From NCBI GenBank assembly GCA_009746045.1, contig RPFO01000584.1, positions 1,023,843 through 1,087,842 of the forward strand: a stretch of DNA of 64,000 nt. Reading direction: 5' to 3'. The position numbers and the translations under genes are program-made. The notes beneath the pieces were generated by a model. That model had not been told where the DNA came from and did no database searches. It worked only from the letters and a program-made list of their open reading frames with translations. Below, one piece after another: positions 21,364-31,560 of this stretch. This stretch comes from Mesostigma viride. Taxonomy: Eukaryota; Streptophyta; Mesostigmatophyceae; Mesostigmatales; Mesostigmataceae. Within the stretch, counting starts at the first letter, position 1; the number at the start of each line of letters is the position of its first letter.

Positions 21364-22434
21364 TGGCTTACCCACCTGGCCAGAGCCTGCTCCAGCAGAC
21401 TTGGCCTGGTCTGGGCAGTCACGTCGCCAATGACCCGTCCTGCCACATCCAAAGCATTTGTCATCCTTCCCAGCAGCAGCCTTCTTCAGGCCACCCTGGT
21501 TCTGGCTGCTCTGACTGGCCTGGGTGCCCTGGCCCTGGCTCTTGCCTTGCCCTTGGCCACCCTTGTTCTGCTGACCACCCTGGTGACCACCAGCCTGCTG
21601 CTGACCCTTGCCTTTGGATCCCTGCTGCTGGCCCTTGCCACCCTGGTTACCATTCTGCCTGCGCCTGTTAGCCCTCTGACGCCTACTAGGTCTGGTTTCT
21701 CCCTGAGCACCCTGCCCAGGGGCGTCACCATGGACCTGATGAGCGGAGGCTGAAGGGGCACCAGTCACCTGGATTGCCTTGCAAGCAGCATTGTCAGATG
21801 GACGGATATTGAAAATAACCTTTTGCAAGGCTGGCCACGTCCCATCTGTCTGATCAGCAAACATCCTAGCTGCATTTCTCCCATCCACACTCAGCCCCAT
21901 GCGATCCAGGAAGTAATCTGCCACTGCTCTATCAGTCAGATTGAAGCCATGCTTGGCCCCCTTCTCCCTGATGCGTGTGAGCCGCTGCAGCTCCTCAGCT
22001 ATTGTGCCCTTGATCTCAAAGGTATCATAGCTGAGCTTATAGTGATTAGTGAGGTTGAGTACCTTATCAGAAAACTCCTGACGTAGGCCCTCTAGGAACT
22101 GAGACCAAGTCAGCTTGTCCTTGACAGCCTGCCTAGCCTTGTCCCTCACCCGCTCACTTGAATCCCTATTAGTCGTGGATGTGTGGAATACCTGCACAAG
22201 GTTGACAGTGGGATCTACAGAGCATGAAACTAGCTCCATATCCTCCAACCACTTGTCTAGCTCTTCCTGTCCCACAGGAGGCTTGAGAGGCTTCTGGCCA
22301 TTCATCACAGCCACAGCACTCATATGAGGTCTAGTCCCAGGCAAAGCACGAGGGTCACTGCCAATGACAGCAGCTCCTACTGGTGCTAATGGCGCAGGAA
22401 CATAGCTGCAGGAACACCAGACGCAGGCACACAT
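21361..22434 (-). CDS. Gag of the minus-strand element
   Basis: About 357 codons, intact. Helical N-terminal half with EELDKWLEDMELVSCSVDPT and FLEGLRQEFSDKVLNLT, then a basic Gln/Gly-rich region (GGKGQQQGSKGKGQQQ) likely to bind RNA, and one CCHC knuckle (CFGCGRTGHWRRDC) near residue 330. The exact start is uncertain: the frame is open from 22434, and the strongest similarity with the plus copy begins near ALPGTRPH. It ends with TGA at 21361-21363, followed in frame by CTT and the integrase region. Confidence 0.88.
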   Translation of the reverse strand: MCACVWCSCSYVPAPLAPVGAAVIGSDPRALPGTRPHMSAVAVMNGQKPLKPPVGQEELDKWLEDMELVSCSVDPTVNLVQVFHTSTTNRDSSERVRDKARQAVKDKLTWSQFLEGLRQEFSDKVLNLTNHYKLSYDTFEIKGTIAEELQRLTRIREKGAKHGFNLTDRAVADYFLDRMGLSVDGRNAARMFADQTDGTWPALQKVIFNIRPSDNAACKAIQVTGAPSASAHQVHGDAPGQGAQGETRPSRRQRANRRRQNGNQGGKGQQQGSKGKGQQQAGGHQGGQQNKGGQGQGKSQGQGTQASQSSQNQGGLKKAAAGKDDKCFGCGRTGHWRRDCPDQAKSAGAGSGQVGKP

Positions 22435-23057
22435 GGTCTCTTACCAGGTGCTTGACGTTCAGCATCATTCTGGCCCTCCCCCGTCAGCACCACGCCGTCG
22501 GTTGGCCACCCTGCACGCTCCTCCCCTTGTGCCACCTCTTTCCTCTTCCGGTTGGACGCCCTCCTGCCATTGACGCCCTCTGCCGTTGGGATTGCCTGTC
22601 CCTCTGGCACGACGTTGGCGGGGCCTCCCGTGTCTGCCCTTGCCTCACCCCCGCCATCCCCCGCTCCCGCCCCGCTCCCGCTGCCGCCCCGCGCGTGTTA
22701 CGAAGCATTATAGAATACACAAAAACACACGCAGATATGGCGCTGGAACCCACTCAGGCTCACGCACTTACTCCAGACGAGGCCGCCTCCTGGCTTGCAC
22801 TCGCCTGCCCCTCCTCACGGTCTGGACGCTGCTCAACACCCTCAGCAACCGATGTGGCTGCTGCTGCCTCTGCGACAATCTGGAGGTCTGGGTTAAACTC
22901 TCCCAGCACGCAGGTCACAGGTCGCCCGTCTCCTTGCGTTCGACTGGATGTTGTGTCTCACCTGGGTTGCGATGCCAAGCAAGATCGCGTACCCACCGCT
23001 TACCGCCGCCGACAAGCTCGTTCTGCTCGCCTCGGCCGTAACGATCGTACTCGTGAG
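22435..23057 (-). other. Leader segment upstream of gag in the minus element
   Basis: GC-rich sequence without a supported reading frame. It separates gag from the extra leader frame at 23058-23594. Several overlapping open frames on both strands here have no motif and look like chance. Confidence 0.4.
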
Positions 23058-23900
23058 TCACCTCACGAGGGATATGCAGATCAGCTCTCTGCCTTCCTCG
23101 TAGGTCTCGGTAGTGCCGTCGCCCTCGTTTATCTGCTGGGCTGAGCGCTTGACGGAGCCCTCTGGCTTGTCAGTCCACTCAAAATGGACGTCTTCAGGCG
23201 TCTTCTCGACCCCTGCGACAATCTCCACCTCCGGACCCCACGCAGTGGTGGTTTCCGGCCTCGGTGTATCAAGCCTGGAGTACACTCCGAAAGGCTGCGT
23301 GGTAATATAGAACCTGTCTGCGTACCCTCTCGACTCTTGCAAAAGGACAGCAACAAGATTCTCAATGGTTTGGGCAAATACCTCCGCCGTGCTCCAAGGA
23401 TTTACCGTCTCCCGAGCACGCGCGTTCCGGATGATGTCGGCGTCTGGTACCCCCTCTCCTAGCACTGCTGTCGCCACCCAGTGGTTGAACAGTCTGGTGC
23501 TGCCGAGCGCTGTTGCCACGATCTGGCTAAGCGCCTCCCTGGCTAGGTCGAGACCGGCAAGCGTGATATGGGCGCCCTGATAAGCGACCTCCACACGATT
23601 AGCAGTTTCAGCTAGCGCGTCCGAATGCGCACCAACTCTTCCACCGCCACTCGCCCCGTCTCACCTGGAGAAATCACGACGCGAGCCCGTTGTATAATCG
23701 GGTCCGCCGCCGCTGGCCTGTGCCTCCCCCACTCACCGCCACCCACCCCTCTTCTGCCAAGTGCCTCGCTACGTAGGCCGCTTGCACGAATGTTGGAGCG
23801 TTTGCTTGGTTACGGTAGGGGAAAAACGCTTGCGCGTCTCTCTGCTCGTTCGCCTCACCAGCACCGTGGCTGCTTGACGATGAACCAGACATGAAAGCGT
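23058..23900 (-). CDS. Unrecognised leader ORF(s) of the minus-strand element
   Basis: Between the 5' LTR and gag, two adjoining minus-strand frames look protein-like: one starting MSGSSSSSHGAGEANEQRD near 23893 (with QAAYVARHLAEEGWVAV), and one of 178 codons (23594-23058) with mixed hydrophobic/charged composition (TLAGLDLAREALSQIVATALG, FAQTIENLVAVLLQESRGYADRFYITTQPFG). They are offset by at least one frame change. No domain is recognised, and nothing comparable occurs in the plus copy leader. It could be an accessory protein or a captured host fragment. Confidence 0.45.
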
Positions 23901-23915
23901 GGAAGCAATAGTACG

Positions 23916-24569
23916 ATTTGCGCAGCAACTCGTCAGCAGAGCTTGTGAGCTCCTGGTCCTTGCCGGCTGGAATGACCCTAGGCTGCTGGCTAGCAACCTT
24001 TATCCTCACACCAGGCCTACGACCCTCGATAGGCTCGCCACTCGTCGTGACGACCAAGGTTCGTGTGTGAAGACGCTCGTTGCCTCGTTGAGCCTCGAGC
24101 TATATGCAACCTCGTTCCATCCTTGTTCCTCGGTCATGAGCAACGCTGGGCAACGCTACATTGCCAGAGCCTCGTATCGCTGCCCTGCATCCTTGTTGCA
24201 GGCAGCATACAGGAATCTCTGGCTATCCTGTGTCTAGGACAGCACAGGACCTGCCACAGTCCTGCAAGGACTTACATCCTTGCAGACCTGCTGGCTGGTT
24301 ACTGGCTTCTACTAGCCACAGTACCGTTGAGCCCTCAGTACACTGTGTCCCAGTCACGTGAGAGTACAGGCTAAGCCTGTGCAGGCACGGCCTGCCACGT
24401 GTCCTGTCCACTATGCCCTGAGTGTGCCCCGCCCTCGCCCACCGGTCGGCAGTACTTCGGGACTTGATAACTTTCTAGTCCCTTGTCTGTTCTAGGCGGT
24501 TGACACGGCGTTGGAAAGGTCTCCTCAACCTGCATCCATCTAGCACATTGGTGCCCCAATATGCTAACT
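23916..24569 (-). repeat. 5' LTR of the minus-strand element
   Basis: A 654-bp LTR. Read on the minus strand it starts AGTTAGCATATTGGGG at 24569 and ends GCTGCGCAAAT at 23916, so it lacks the usual TG...CA termini. The right end is fixed by the ACTTC target duplication. The internal sequence that follows starts CGTACTATTGCTTCC, closely similar to the plus copy. Confidence 0.85.
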
Positions 24570-25855
24570 ACTTCGGCCATACCTTCCCGTTGGGTGTATG
24601 CACGTAAGTCGGATGGACGTGAGAAAGCACGTTTTGTATGCAAGGGCTATGCCCAGCGTGAGGGTGTTGATTTTCAGGACATCTTTAGCCCCACTGTTCG
24701 TTCCTCCATGCACAGTGCGTTTGGCTCTTGCTTTTGCAGTCACGCATGGCTATACTCTGCATCAATTAGACGTCCGCACTGCGTTCTTGTATGCTCCTTT
24801 AGAGGAGGATGTCTATGTACGTCCACCCCTGGGCTATGAGGAGTATGACGCCTCTGGCGAGCTTCTTGTATGGAAGCTTCATCGCAGCCTGTATGGCACA
24901 CGTCAGGCTCCGCGCAATTGGCATCGCACCTTCCGTTCTCATCTCGTGTCGGATGGTGCAGTGCCTAGCGCTACAGACACATGTCTTTACCTTTATCCCA
25001 GTGCCAGGGGCTTTGTGTTTGTACATGTTGATGACATGATCGTTGCCAGCCCCTCTGCCCCTTGGGTAGCCGCCTGGGTTTCTCGCCTTGGTACACGTTT
25101 TCAGCTGTCCGATTCGGACCACCCTTCCTTGTTTCTAGGTGAGAGTCGTGGTGTTCCCACCCCGGTTGTCCCGGGTGCCGTGTTGAGCGAGGGGGGACAG
25201 TGTGACCAATCGCAACGGGAGGTGTTCCAGCAAATAGTGGGGGCGCTCATCTACGTCACCCAATGGCAACAGATGCAATCACCCACGCTAGGTGATATGC
25301 AGGCTGCCAAGCGGGTCATCCGCTACCTGCTGGCAACCCACGGCCTCGGTCTCCGCTTCACTGGCGGGAGCCTTGAAGGCTGGTCAGATGCGGACTGGGC
25401 AAATGACGTCAAGACCAGGCGGTCTGTCAGCGGCAACCTGGTCATGTACGCTGGTGCCCCTATTGATTGGGCAAGCCGCCGCCAAACGGTGACCGCTCTT
25501 TCTTCATGCGAGGCCGAGTACATCGCTGCGGGCACCTTGCTGCAGTCGGTGCTCCCCCTGCGGAGGATCTTGATGGAGCTGACGGGCTCTACTACGGCTG
25601 CACCTACTCCGGTCTACTGCGACAACACCGGTGCTGTGGCACTCTCCAAGGACCCGGTTCACCCCAAGCGCACATGCAAAACACATTGACGTGCGTTTCC
25701 ACTTCATTTGTGAGAAGGTGGAGGATGGTGACATCAATGTCCAACATTGCCCCGGTGAGGAGATGGTGGCGGATATCCTGACCAAGGCACTTCCGCGACC
25801 ACGCTTCGAGCTGCTTCGAGGACGGCTCCTGCATTCCTGTGTGACTTGAGCTGCT
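24570..25855 (+). pseudogene. Ty1/copia RT-RNase H (right half of the split element)
   Basis: Continues the frame interrupted at 5542: RWVYARKSDG, AQREGVDFQDIFSPTVRSS, LHQLDVRTAFLYAPLEEDVYV, LYGTRQAPRNWHRTF, FVHVDDMIVA (catalytic YVDD-type box), then RNase H (GWSDADWANDVKTRRSVSG, ALSSCEAEYIA, CDNTGAVAL) and the tail KHIDVRFHF...VADILTKALP. Apart from two places the frame is open. Those are 24707-24710 and 25673-25676, and at both the sequence CATG sits inside a canonical motif (PTVRSS|TVRLALAFA and PKRT|KHIDVRFHF), breaking the frame by four bases. Confidence 0.92.
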
Positions 25856-25883
25856 AGTGGGCACGTCATTGGACTAAGGGGGG

Positions 25884-26590
25884 TGTCTGGATATTAGTGT
25901 ATCCACCTGCCCTGCCCACATTGTGCTTGTATATAGTCAGCTTGATAGAGATTTAATAGCTGGACTTGTAGCACTTTTTCCTACTCGATTCGGACTACGA
26001 ATGGCTGAGATACGGCCTTCCAAAGTTATATGCACTATGGTCTTGCCAAGTAGACTAGTGTGTCAGCATATCACGCGACAATTGTGCTGACAACTGGCAT
26101 GCCAACTGGCCTGAACATGTTGCTAGTTCATGAGGTAGATTCATGGTACAGTGACTACTGTTGTGTCAGATCTTACGTCAGTGTTTCTTGATTCCTGACA
26201 AGGATTCTAGATACTTTCTTTATATTCCATGGACATGTGGCGAATGCCTAGAACACATTGCTTAGTTTATTGACAGATGGCAGTTCCATATGATGGTTAT
26301 TTGCATGTTGACAGATGGCAATCATTCCTTATGTTGTATTTCAGCAAATGCCATCTGGCAATCACACAACAGAATATTCTAGGAATCTAGAAGTGTTGCA
26401 ACCCTTGCTTGACATGTGGCAGTTCTACCTTTGCCACCTAATTGCCTATATAATGAAATGAACAAAGGCAGCAAGGGTATCTCAAGCTGCCAATTTTCTG
26501 CGTGAACATTTTGTCTCTCAGTCTCTCACTTTCTCAGCCTTGATCTTGACCTGTGATCTGCAAGGAAGGATCATAAAAGAAAACATACCT
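25884..26590 (+). repeat. Probable 3' LTR of the copia element
   Basis: Begins TGTCTGGATATTAGTG directly after a polypurine tract (AAGGGGGG, 25877-25883), the classic copia arrangement. A TATA box (TATATAA, 26447-26453) lies in the presumed U3, and CT-rich sequence follows. The right boundary is an estimate, since no left LTR copy is present for comparison. Confidence 0.65.
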
Positions 26591-26833
26591 GTCGGCCACT
26601 TGTGACCCGTGGGCTAGGCGCATTCGAATGCGGATTTCCCGTTAGTTGCGGCTCCATCGCTCCAGTTTTCTAGGCTGCATGCCATGAACCGACGGGGGTT
26701 CCTGGATTGAGACACGTTTTTTTTCTCCATGCACAGCTGAAAAAAACTGCGCCCGGCGCGTTGGGGGGCTGCCGCCCCCCAACCCCCCGCGTGGGGGGCT
26801 CCGCCCCCCACACACCCCCGCCCCCCCCCCTGG

Positions 26834-27505
26834 GTGGCTTCCACGCCTCAGTCAGGCCCTGATTGGTCATGGACGACCCACGACCCCCTCCGGCCAACGG
26901 CTCCCCCGCCCCCCGGTTGGCGCCTCGGCGGTCCTCTCGGCTTGCGGCCCTTCTTGCGGATGTGGGAGACCCGGCTGCGGGGGGCTCGGGCGCCCCGGTC
27001 TCCCCCTCCTTGGTCTGCGAGGTCTGCCGGAGCGGGCACCGCGGGCACCACATGTTATGTAGTTTGTGATGCTTGCAATTCCGGGTGTCACTTGCAGTGT
27101 CTTACTCCCCGGCTCTACCGGGTCCCGCCGGGCTCCTGGACGTGCCCTCGCTGTCCCCCCCGGCGGGCCCCCGGGCTGCCCTCCCCGCCGGGTGCTCCGG
27201 CCCCCTGCCCCGTGCGCCCCCCTGCCGGGGCCCTCGGGGCGGGCCGTGGCCTGCCCGGTGGGGCCGCTGTTGCTCGGGCCCTGGCGCCCTCGGCCCCGGG
27301 GCCCCACCCGTCGCCTGGCCCCGCCGACGGGGGCGCGGCGCTGTCGCCGGGGCTGGGCCCGGCCGACCCCCCGGCGGGCCTGGCGCCCCCGGCGCCCGCC
27401 CCTGGCCCCTCGCTCCCCGACGCTCTGGCCTCCCTTCCCCCGGGGGGGGGGGAGGGGAATAGTAGTAAGTCCTTCTTGTCCTTCCTGTCTTACCCACGCG
27501 CGTAG
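26834..27505 (+). pseudogene. PHD-finger reading frame in GC-rich TE-like sequence
   Basis: Encodes a C4HC3 PHD finger in two frames: CEVCRSGHRGHH up to 27050, then VVCDACNSGCHLQCLTP...VPPGSWTCPRC from 27055. The frames meet at a CATG (27051-27054); leaving it out gives the regular spacing C-x2-C...C-x2-C-x4-H-x2-C...C-x2-C. The C-terminal half is Pro/Ala/Gly-rich and may be unconstrained. PHD fingers occur in chromatin readers and in some retrotransposons. No chromatin-domain partner is visible, so a TE origin is likelier but unproven. Confidence 0.65.
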
Positions 27506-28196
27506 ACAAGGGGTTTCTGTTTTCTGTCGTGTTCTGTATTCATGTTTGTGCCTGTTGGTATCGAGGTTGCCCCAGAGGCCAACCTTCGTGAGCCGTGAGC
27601 GGACCCCCAGAGGGCAACGCCGCTTCCGGTTTGAGGGTATAGTCACCGGCTGGCAGTTGCCGATTGTGTTGCCGGTGGCTGGACCTCAACGTTTGCGTAC
27701 TGTTTGTGAACGTACTGTTTCTGCCTCGTGTTTCTCTCTCGTTGTGAGCACGTCACCTGCACGTAGAGGTATCCTGGGTGGGCTTTCCTCCTTTCTTTCC
27801 CCTCCCTGCATCTCATGCTTCCATACTGTGTGATATTGCTTTATACCTAATCTGTAATTCATGGGAACCTCTCGCAATAGACGTAATAATGACGGAGGTT
27901 ATAGACGTATTCATCACAGAGGCAGATTGGTCTATTAGGGATAATATACTACTCCCATAAGGGCTTCACCATGCAGACTAGGTATCTCACACAGCTACAT
28001 GCACATGATGTGTTGCGAGCACTAGAGCAGCTCCACCTGGGCACCTCCTTTAGGTCATAAGCAATATTGTATGTTTGATACAGCAGCTATACAGCACTAC
28101 TGTTCATAGCCTAGTGTTAATAGTTAATAGCTAATAGTTAATATCAGTAATAAGTACTACTATAAAAGTATACTACTATATATACATTACGCGGTT

Positions 28197-28200
<4 letters not shown>
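27506..28200. other. Interval without supported gene
   Basis: A plus-strand frame overlapping the PHD region continues to 27833 but shows no domain. The sequence turns AT-rich after 27800, with runs of TA-rich dinucleotides near 28120-28190. Nothing else recognised. Confidence 0.4.
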
Positions 28201-28245
<45 letters not shown>

Positions 28246-28250
28246 CTCTC

Positions 28251-28302
<52 letters not shown>
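28201..28302. repeat. (CT)n microsatellite, target of the large CACTA insertion
   Basis: About 100 bases of CT repeats with short GT patches. TCTCTCTCTCAC directly follows the element's right end at 39539, so the element sits inside this microsatellite. Confidence 0.9.
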
Positions 28303-28303
<1 letters not shown>

Positions 28304-28317
28304 ACTAGGAACTCAGG

Positions 28318-28665
28318 AACCGTAAAAGTGGTAAAAGTGGTAAAAGTGGTAAAAGTGGTAAAAGTGGTAAAAGTGGTAAAAGTGGTAAAAGTGGTAAAAG
28401 TGGTAAAAAGTGGTAAAAAGTGGTAAAAAGTGATAAAAAGTCGTAAAAAGTGGTAAAAAGTGGTAAAAAGTGGTAAAAAGTGGTAAAAAGTGGTAAAAAG
28501 TGGTAAAAAGTGGTAAAAAGTGGTAAAAAGTGGTAAAAAGTGGTAAAAAGTGGTAAAAAGTGGTAAAAAGTGGTAAAAAGTGGTAAAAAGTGGTAAAAAG
28601 TGGTAAAAAGTGGTAAAAAGTGGTAAAAAGTGGTAAAAGGTGGTAAAACGGTGGAAAACCGGTGG
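28318..28665. repeat. Left subterminal array of the large CACTA element (GTGGTAAAAA)n
   Basis: Roughly 35 copies, first 9-bp (GTGGTAAAA), then 10-bp units. More dispersed copies (AAAGTGGTAAAA) continue to about 28890. These differ in sequence from the GTGAGAAAA arrays of the small element, although the terminal 12 bp are the same. Confidence 0.9.
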
Positions 28666-28899
28666 AAAAACGCTAGGAGAAAAGCAGGTGGTAAAATTGT
28701 TTTACCACCTTTTACCACCTCAGTTTTACCACTTTACTGTCAAAGTGGTAAAAAATACCACAAAGTGGTAAAAGCGAGGGTGGTAAAAACACGCCACAAA
28801 GTGGTAAAAGTGAGGGTGGTAAAAACACGCCACAAATTGTGGTAAAAATGAGGGTGGTAAAAATATCACAAAGTGGTAAAAATGACAGTGATAAAAAAG

Positions 28900-29460
28900 G
28901 GGAAAATGCAGATTTTGCCAGCATTACAACACAAGCACTGTTAAGAACCATCATTCCAAATGGTTTCTTTATTAGAAATAATAATACATCCCATTTACAG
29001 TTGTCTCTCTTGATTTACAATGAGGATTTAGCCCCACATTGGGCGTCTCATCGATACGTTTACACCATTGTGAAATAACACAGGCCGCATCAAGCCCAGC
29101 CAATTAATTTACTTCTTCTTCAGGTGTCATCATGATCATGCAATGATGCTTCTTTGCATGAACAAAGCCACACAGTTGCCAGCACTCATGCTCTGGAGGC
29201 GTGCAGGCACACAGAGCACCACCATTGAAGAGGACACAAGCCGTGCAGCAAGGCAGGGGGTGGGGGGGCAGTCAGGCACGGCAGATAGTTGTTGCCCAGC
29301 AAAACATCCTGCATGGTGAAATGGGTTATGCCTGTGGGTATGATGCATGACCTAGCATGAGAGTGATACATACATGAGTAACAAAAATATACGCACATGG
29401 CAATTGGGTGTGACAACACCACATCACTACATAGCTAAAACGTGCGTCAGAAAAAACATT
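28900..29460. other. Non-coding interval inside the CACTA element
   Basis: AT-richer sequence between the subterminal array and the 3' end of the minus-strand gene. No gene, repeat or signal recognised. Confidence 0.4.
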
Positions 29461-29463
29461 CCA

Positions 29464-31560
29464 CTAAATTACCGGATCAGGAGTCTGACTCTGGGACTCC
29501 TTTGCTTGCCGCTCCAGCTCAACTTTCCGCTGCGCTTTTGCCATCATGGCCTTGATCGCGGCAAGCTCCAGTTCCGCCTCGGTGAGATCTGGCGCGGAGG
29601 GAGCATCGGCAGACGCCGTTGCGGGCGAAGAGCTAGCGGCAGGCGGGATTGCTGGCGCGGAGGGAGCATCGGCAGACGCCGTTGCGGGCGAAGGGCTAGA
29701 GGCAGGCGGGATCGCTGCATGGCGCGGAGGGAGCACCGGCAGACGCCATTGCGGGCGAAGGGCTAGAGGCAGGCGGGATCGCTGGCGCGGAGGGAGCACC
29801 GGCAGACGCTGTTGCGGCCGGAGAGCTAGAGGCAGGCGGGATCGCTGGCGCGGAGGGATCACCGGCAGACGCCGTTGCGGTCGAAGAGCTAGAGGCAGGC
29901 GGGATCGCTGGCGCAAAGGGAGCATGCACCGGCAGACGCCTTCTCCTTGGGTGGCGCCCGCGCTCGCTTGGCCGGTACATACTCATCCGACACCTCCTCC
30001 TTCTCCTCTGCTGGCCCCCAACTCTCCTTCAATTTCGCACGTGCGCCTCGAAGGTCGTCGTCAGTAACGTTGCCCAGAAGGACCCACGCATTCTCGTTGC
30101 CCTCGGCGTCACCGTAATGCATCGTGGCAAAGTCAACAAACAACATTTGCGAGCCCCCATCGCGCTCCACAAACCGCGTGCCATAAGGGGTCTTGAGCTT
30201 CGGCTTCACCTCCACCACTTTGCCAGGCTCCCAAACATACGCAGCCGGCCGCGCCCCATCGCGCTCGTACTTGTACCTTTGTGCCACGAAGGCCCGGTGC
30301 AGTGCTTCTCCAAAACCACCAGGGCCCGGTCGCTCTTGAACCACCGCGGTTGGCAGTAAGGTGCTCAGATAGTGCGCAAGCCCCAAGTCCATGGGACCAC
30401 TAGGATTAGCTTTCGCTTTGCAGCCGGCTTCTTGCTGGCGGCCGGCTTGTTGCTGGCGGCCGGCTTGTTGCTGGCGGCCGGCTTGTTGCTGGCGGCCGGC
30501 TTGTTGATGGCGGGGCGCGACGTGATGGGCTCGAAGACATCTGGCTTGATGGCAGGCACACGAGCAGGTGGGAGACCAACCGGCATTGGCAGGTCGGCCA
30601 GCTTGGGCACCATGCAGAGTGGGCGGCTCCACGGTGTTGTTGGGCACCGGAGGGGACGGCTGCACAGCGTTGCTGGGCACCGGGGGGGGCGGCATGACAG
30701 GCTGCGTGCCAACGGGAGGGGGCGGCGGTACAACCTTCTTGGCCACCGGAGGGGGCGGCATGACAGCCTGGCTGCTTGCCAACAGGGGGGGGCGGCGGTA
30801 CAACCTTCTTGGCCACCTGAGGCGGCGGCCTCACATCCGATGCCTCCACAGGTGGAGGCGCGTACCCTGCGACTTCCTGCTCTAACTCCTCCTCAAGGGC
30901 TTGGAGCCGAGCTCTGAGTCTCCGAATTTCATCTGCTCGGTAGCCTGTGGCATGCTGCACAGGCTTGGCCTCCGGCTTGACCTCCGGCTTGACCTCCGGC
31001 TTGACCTCCGGCTTGACCTCCGGCTTGGCCGCTGGCTTGGCCGCCGGCTTGGCCGCCGGCTTGGCAGCAGGAATTGCCTGCAAGCAGAGGGCGGGGCATG
31101 GAATAAGGACGTTAACATTCGGGAAGTCGGTTAAGAGCAGACCCGCGATGAAAGAAAAAACCAAGAAGCTTGCAGACTCCTGTAGCTAAAGATAGCGTTA
31201 TTACCTTTGGCATGTTCGTCACGTCGCCCAGCGCTTGTCAATTTTCCTTCAGGTCGCCGTCATCATCCTCGTCCTCGGCGCCAGCACTCTGCCGCTTTTT
31301 GGAGCTCGTGTTGCTTAGCCACCGGCTCAGCTCCTTCCTTACAAATTCGTCCACACTTCAGTAAAGCTTTGGGTTTGCAGCCCTTGGGCTTCTGGGGGGT
31401 GAGCTCACCAGTCGTGGGGTCTAGCACCCAGCATGATGCCTCATACTTATCCAGCTCGGCACGGTTGTCGTCACCCACAGCTGTTTCTAGAAAGTTACTG
31501 CAGCTCTTCTTTACCCGGTTAATCAGCGCCTCGACCATGGTGCCATCCTGTTCCTTGAGG
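29464..31560 (-). pseudogene. Second CACTA gene (TnpA-like position), repeat-rich protein
   Basis: Minus strand, two exons around an intron at 31078-31204 (donor AAG|GTAATA, acceptor TTGCAG|GC). From the N-terminus: an exon with a Cys/Lys-rich segment, KPEVKPEVKP and AAKP repeats, a coiled-coil stretch (DEIRRLRARLQALEEELEQE), PPPPV repeats, PAASNKPAAS repeats, a globular region (LAHYLSTLLP...YKYERDGARP...MLFVDFATMHYGD), then five to six 63-bp repeats (SAPAIPPASS) and a charged C-terminal helix (DLTEAELELAAIKAMM) ending at 29464. The frame is broken at 30611, 30400, 30390, 29923 and 29718, each time by CATG or CTAG, and at 30765 by four other bases. Function unknown; TnpA proteins bind subterminal repeats, which its position suggests only weakly. 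Confidence 0.65.

Larger units (their letters stand above)
5543..24569. mobile_element. 19-kb composite insertion: two related retroelements tail to tail inside a copia element
   Basis: It is bounded by the direct repeat ACTTC (5538-5542 and 24570-24574), and the interrupted copia reading frame resumes exactly after it. The left end is a minus-oriented U5 end (ATTTGCGC...), the right end a minus-oriented U3 start (...GCTAACT), as in a single minus-strand provirus. Inside are, in order, a minus LTR fragment, a plus-strand element (5755-16189), and a full minus-strand element (16189-24569). The two elements share gene order and roughly 80% protein identity by eye, so they are related but not sister copies of one event. 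Confidence 0.85.

Noticed and set aside
26863-27650. Several overlapping GC-rich open frames on both strands around the PHD finger
   Set aside because: Shadows of high GC content; only the frame with the Cys/His pattern has support.
28305-28718. Long Phe/Tyr/His-rich open frames over the CACTA subterminal arrays (also at 10.0-10.5, 12.9-13.2 and 39.0-39.5 kb)
   Set aside because: They are the tandem repeat units read through in all frames; no start context, no domain.
31303-31306. AGCT insertion in the first exon of the second CACTA gene
   Set aside because: Leaving it out gives a plausible basic/acidic segment, but there is no conserved motif or repeat unit to confirm it.
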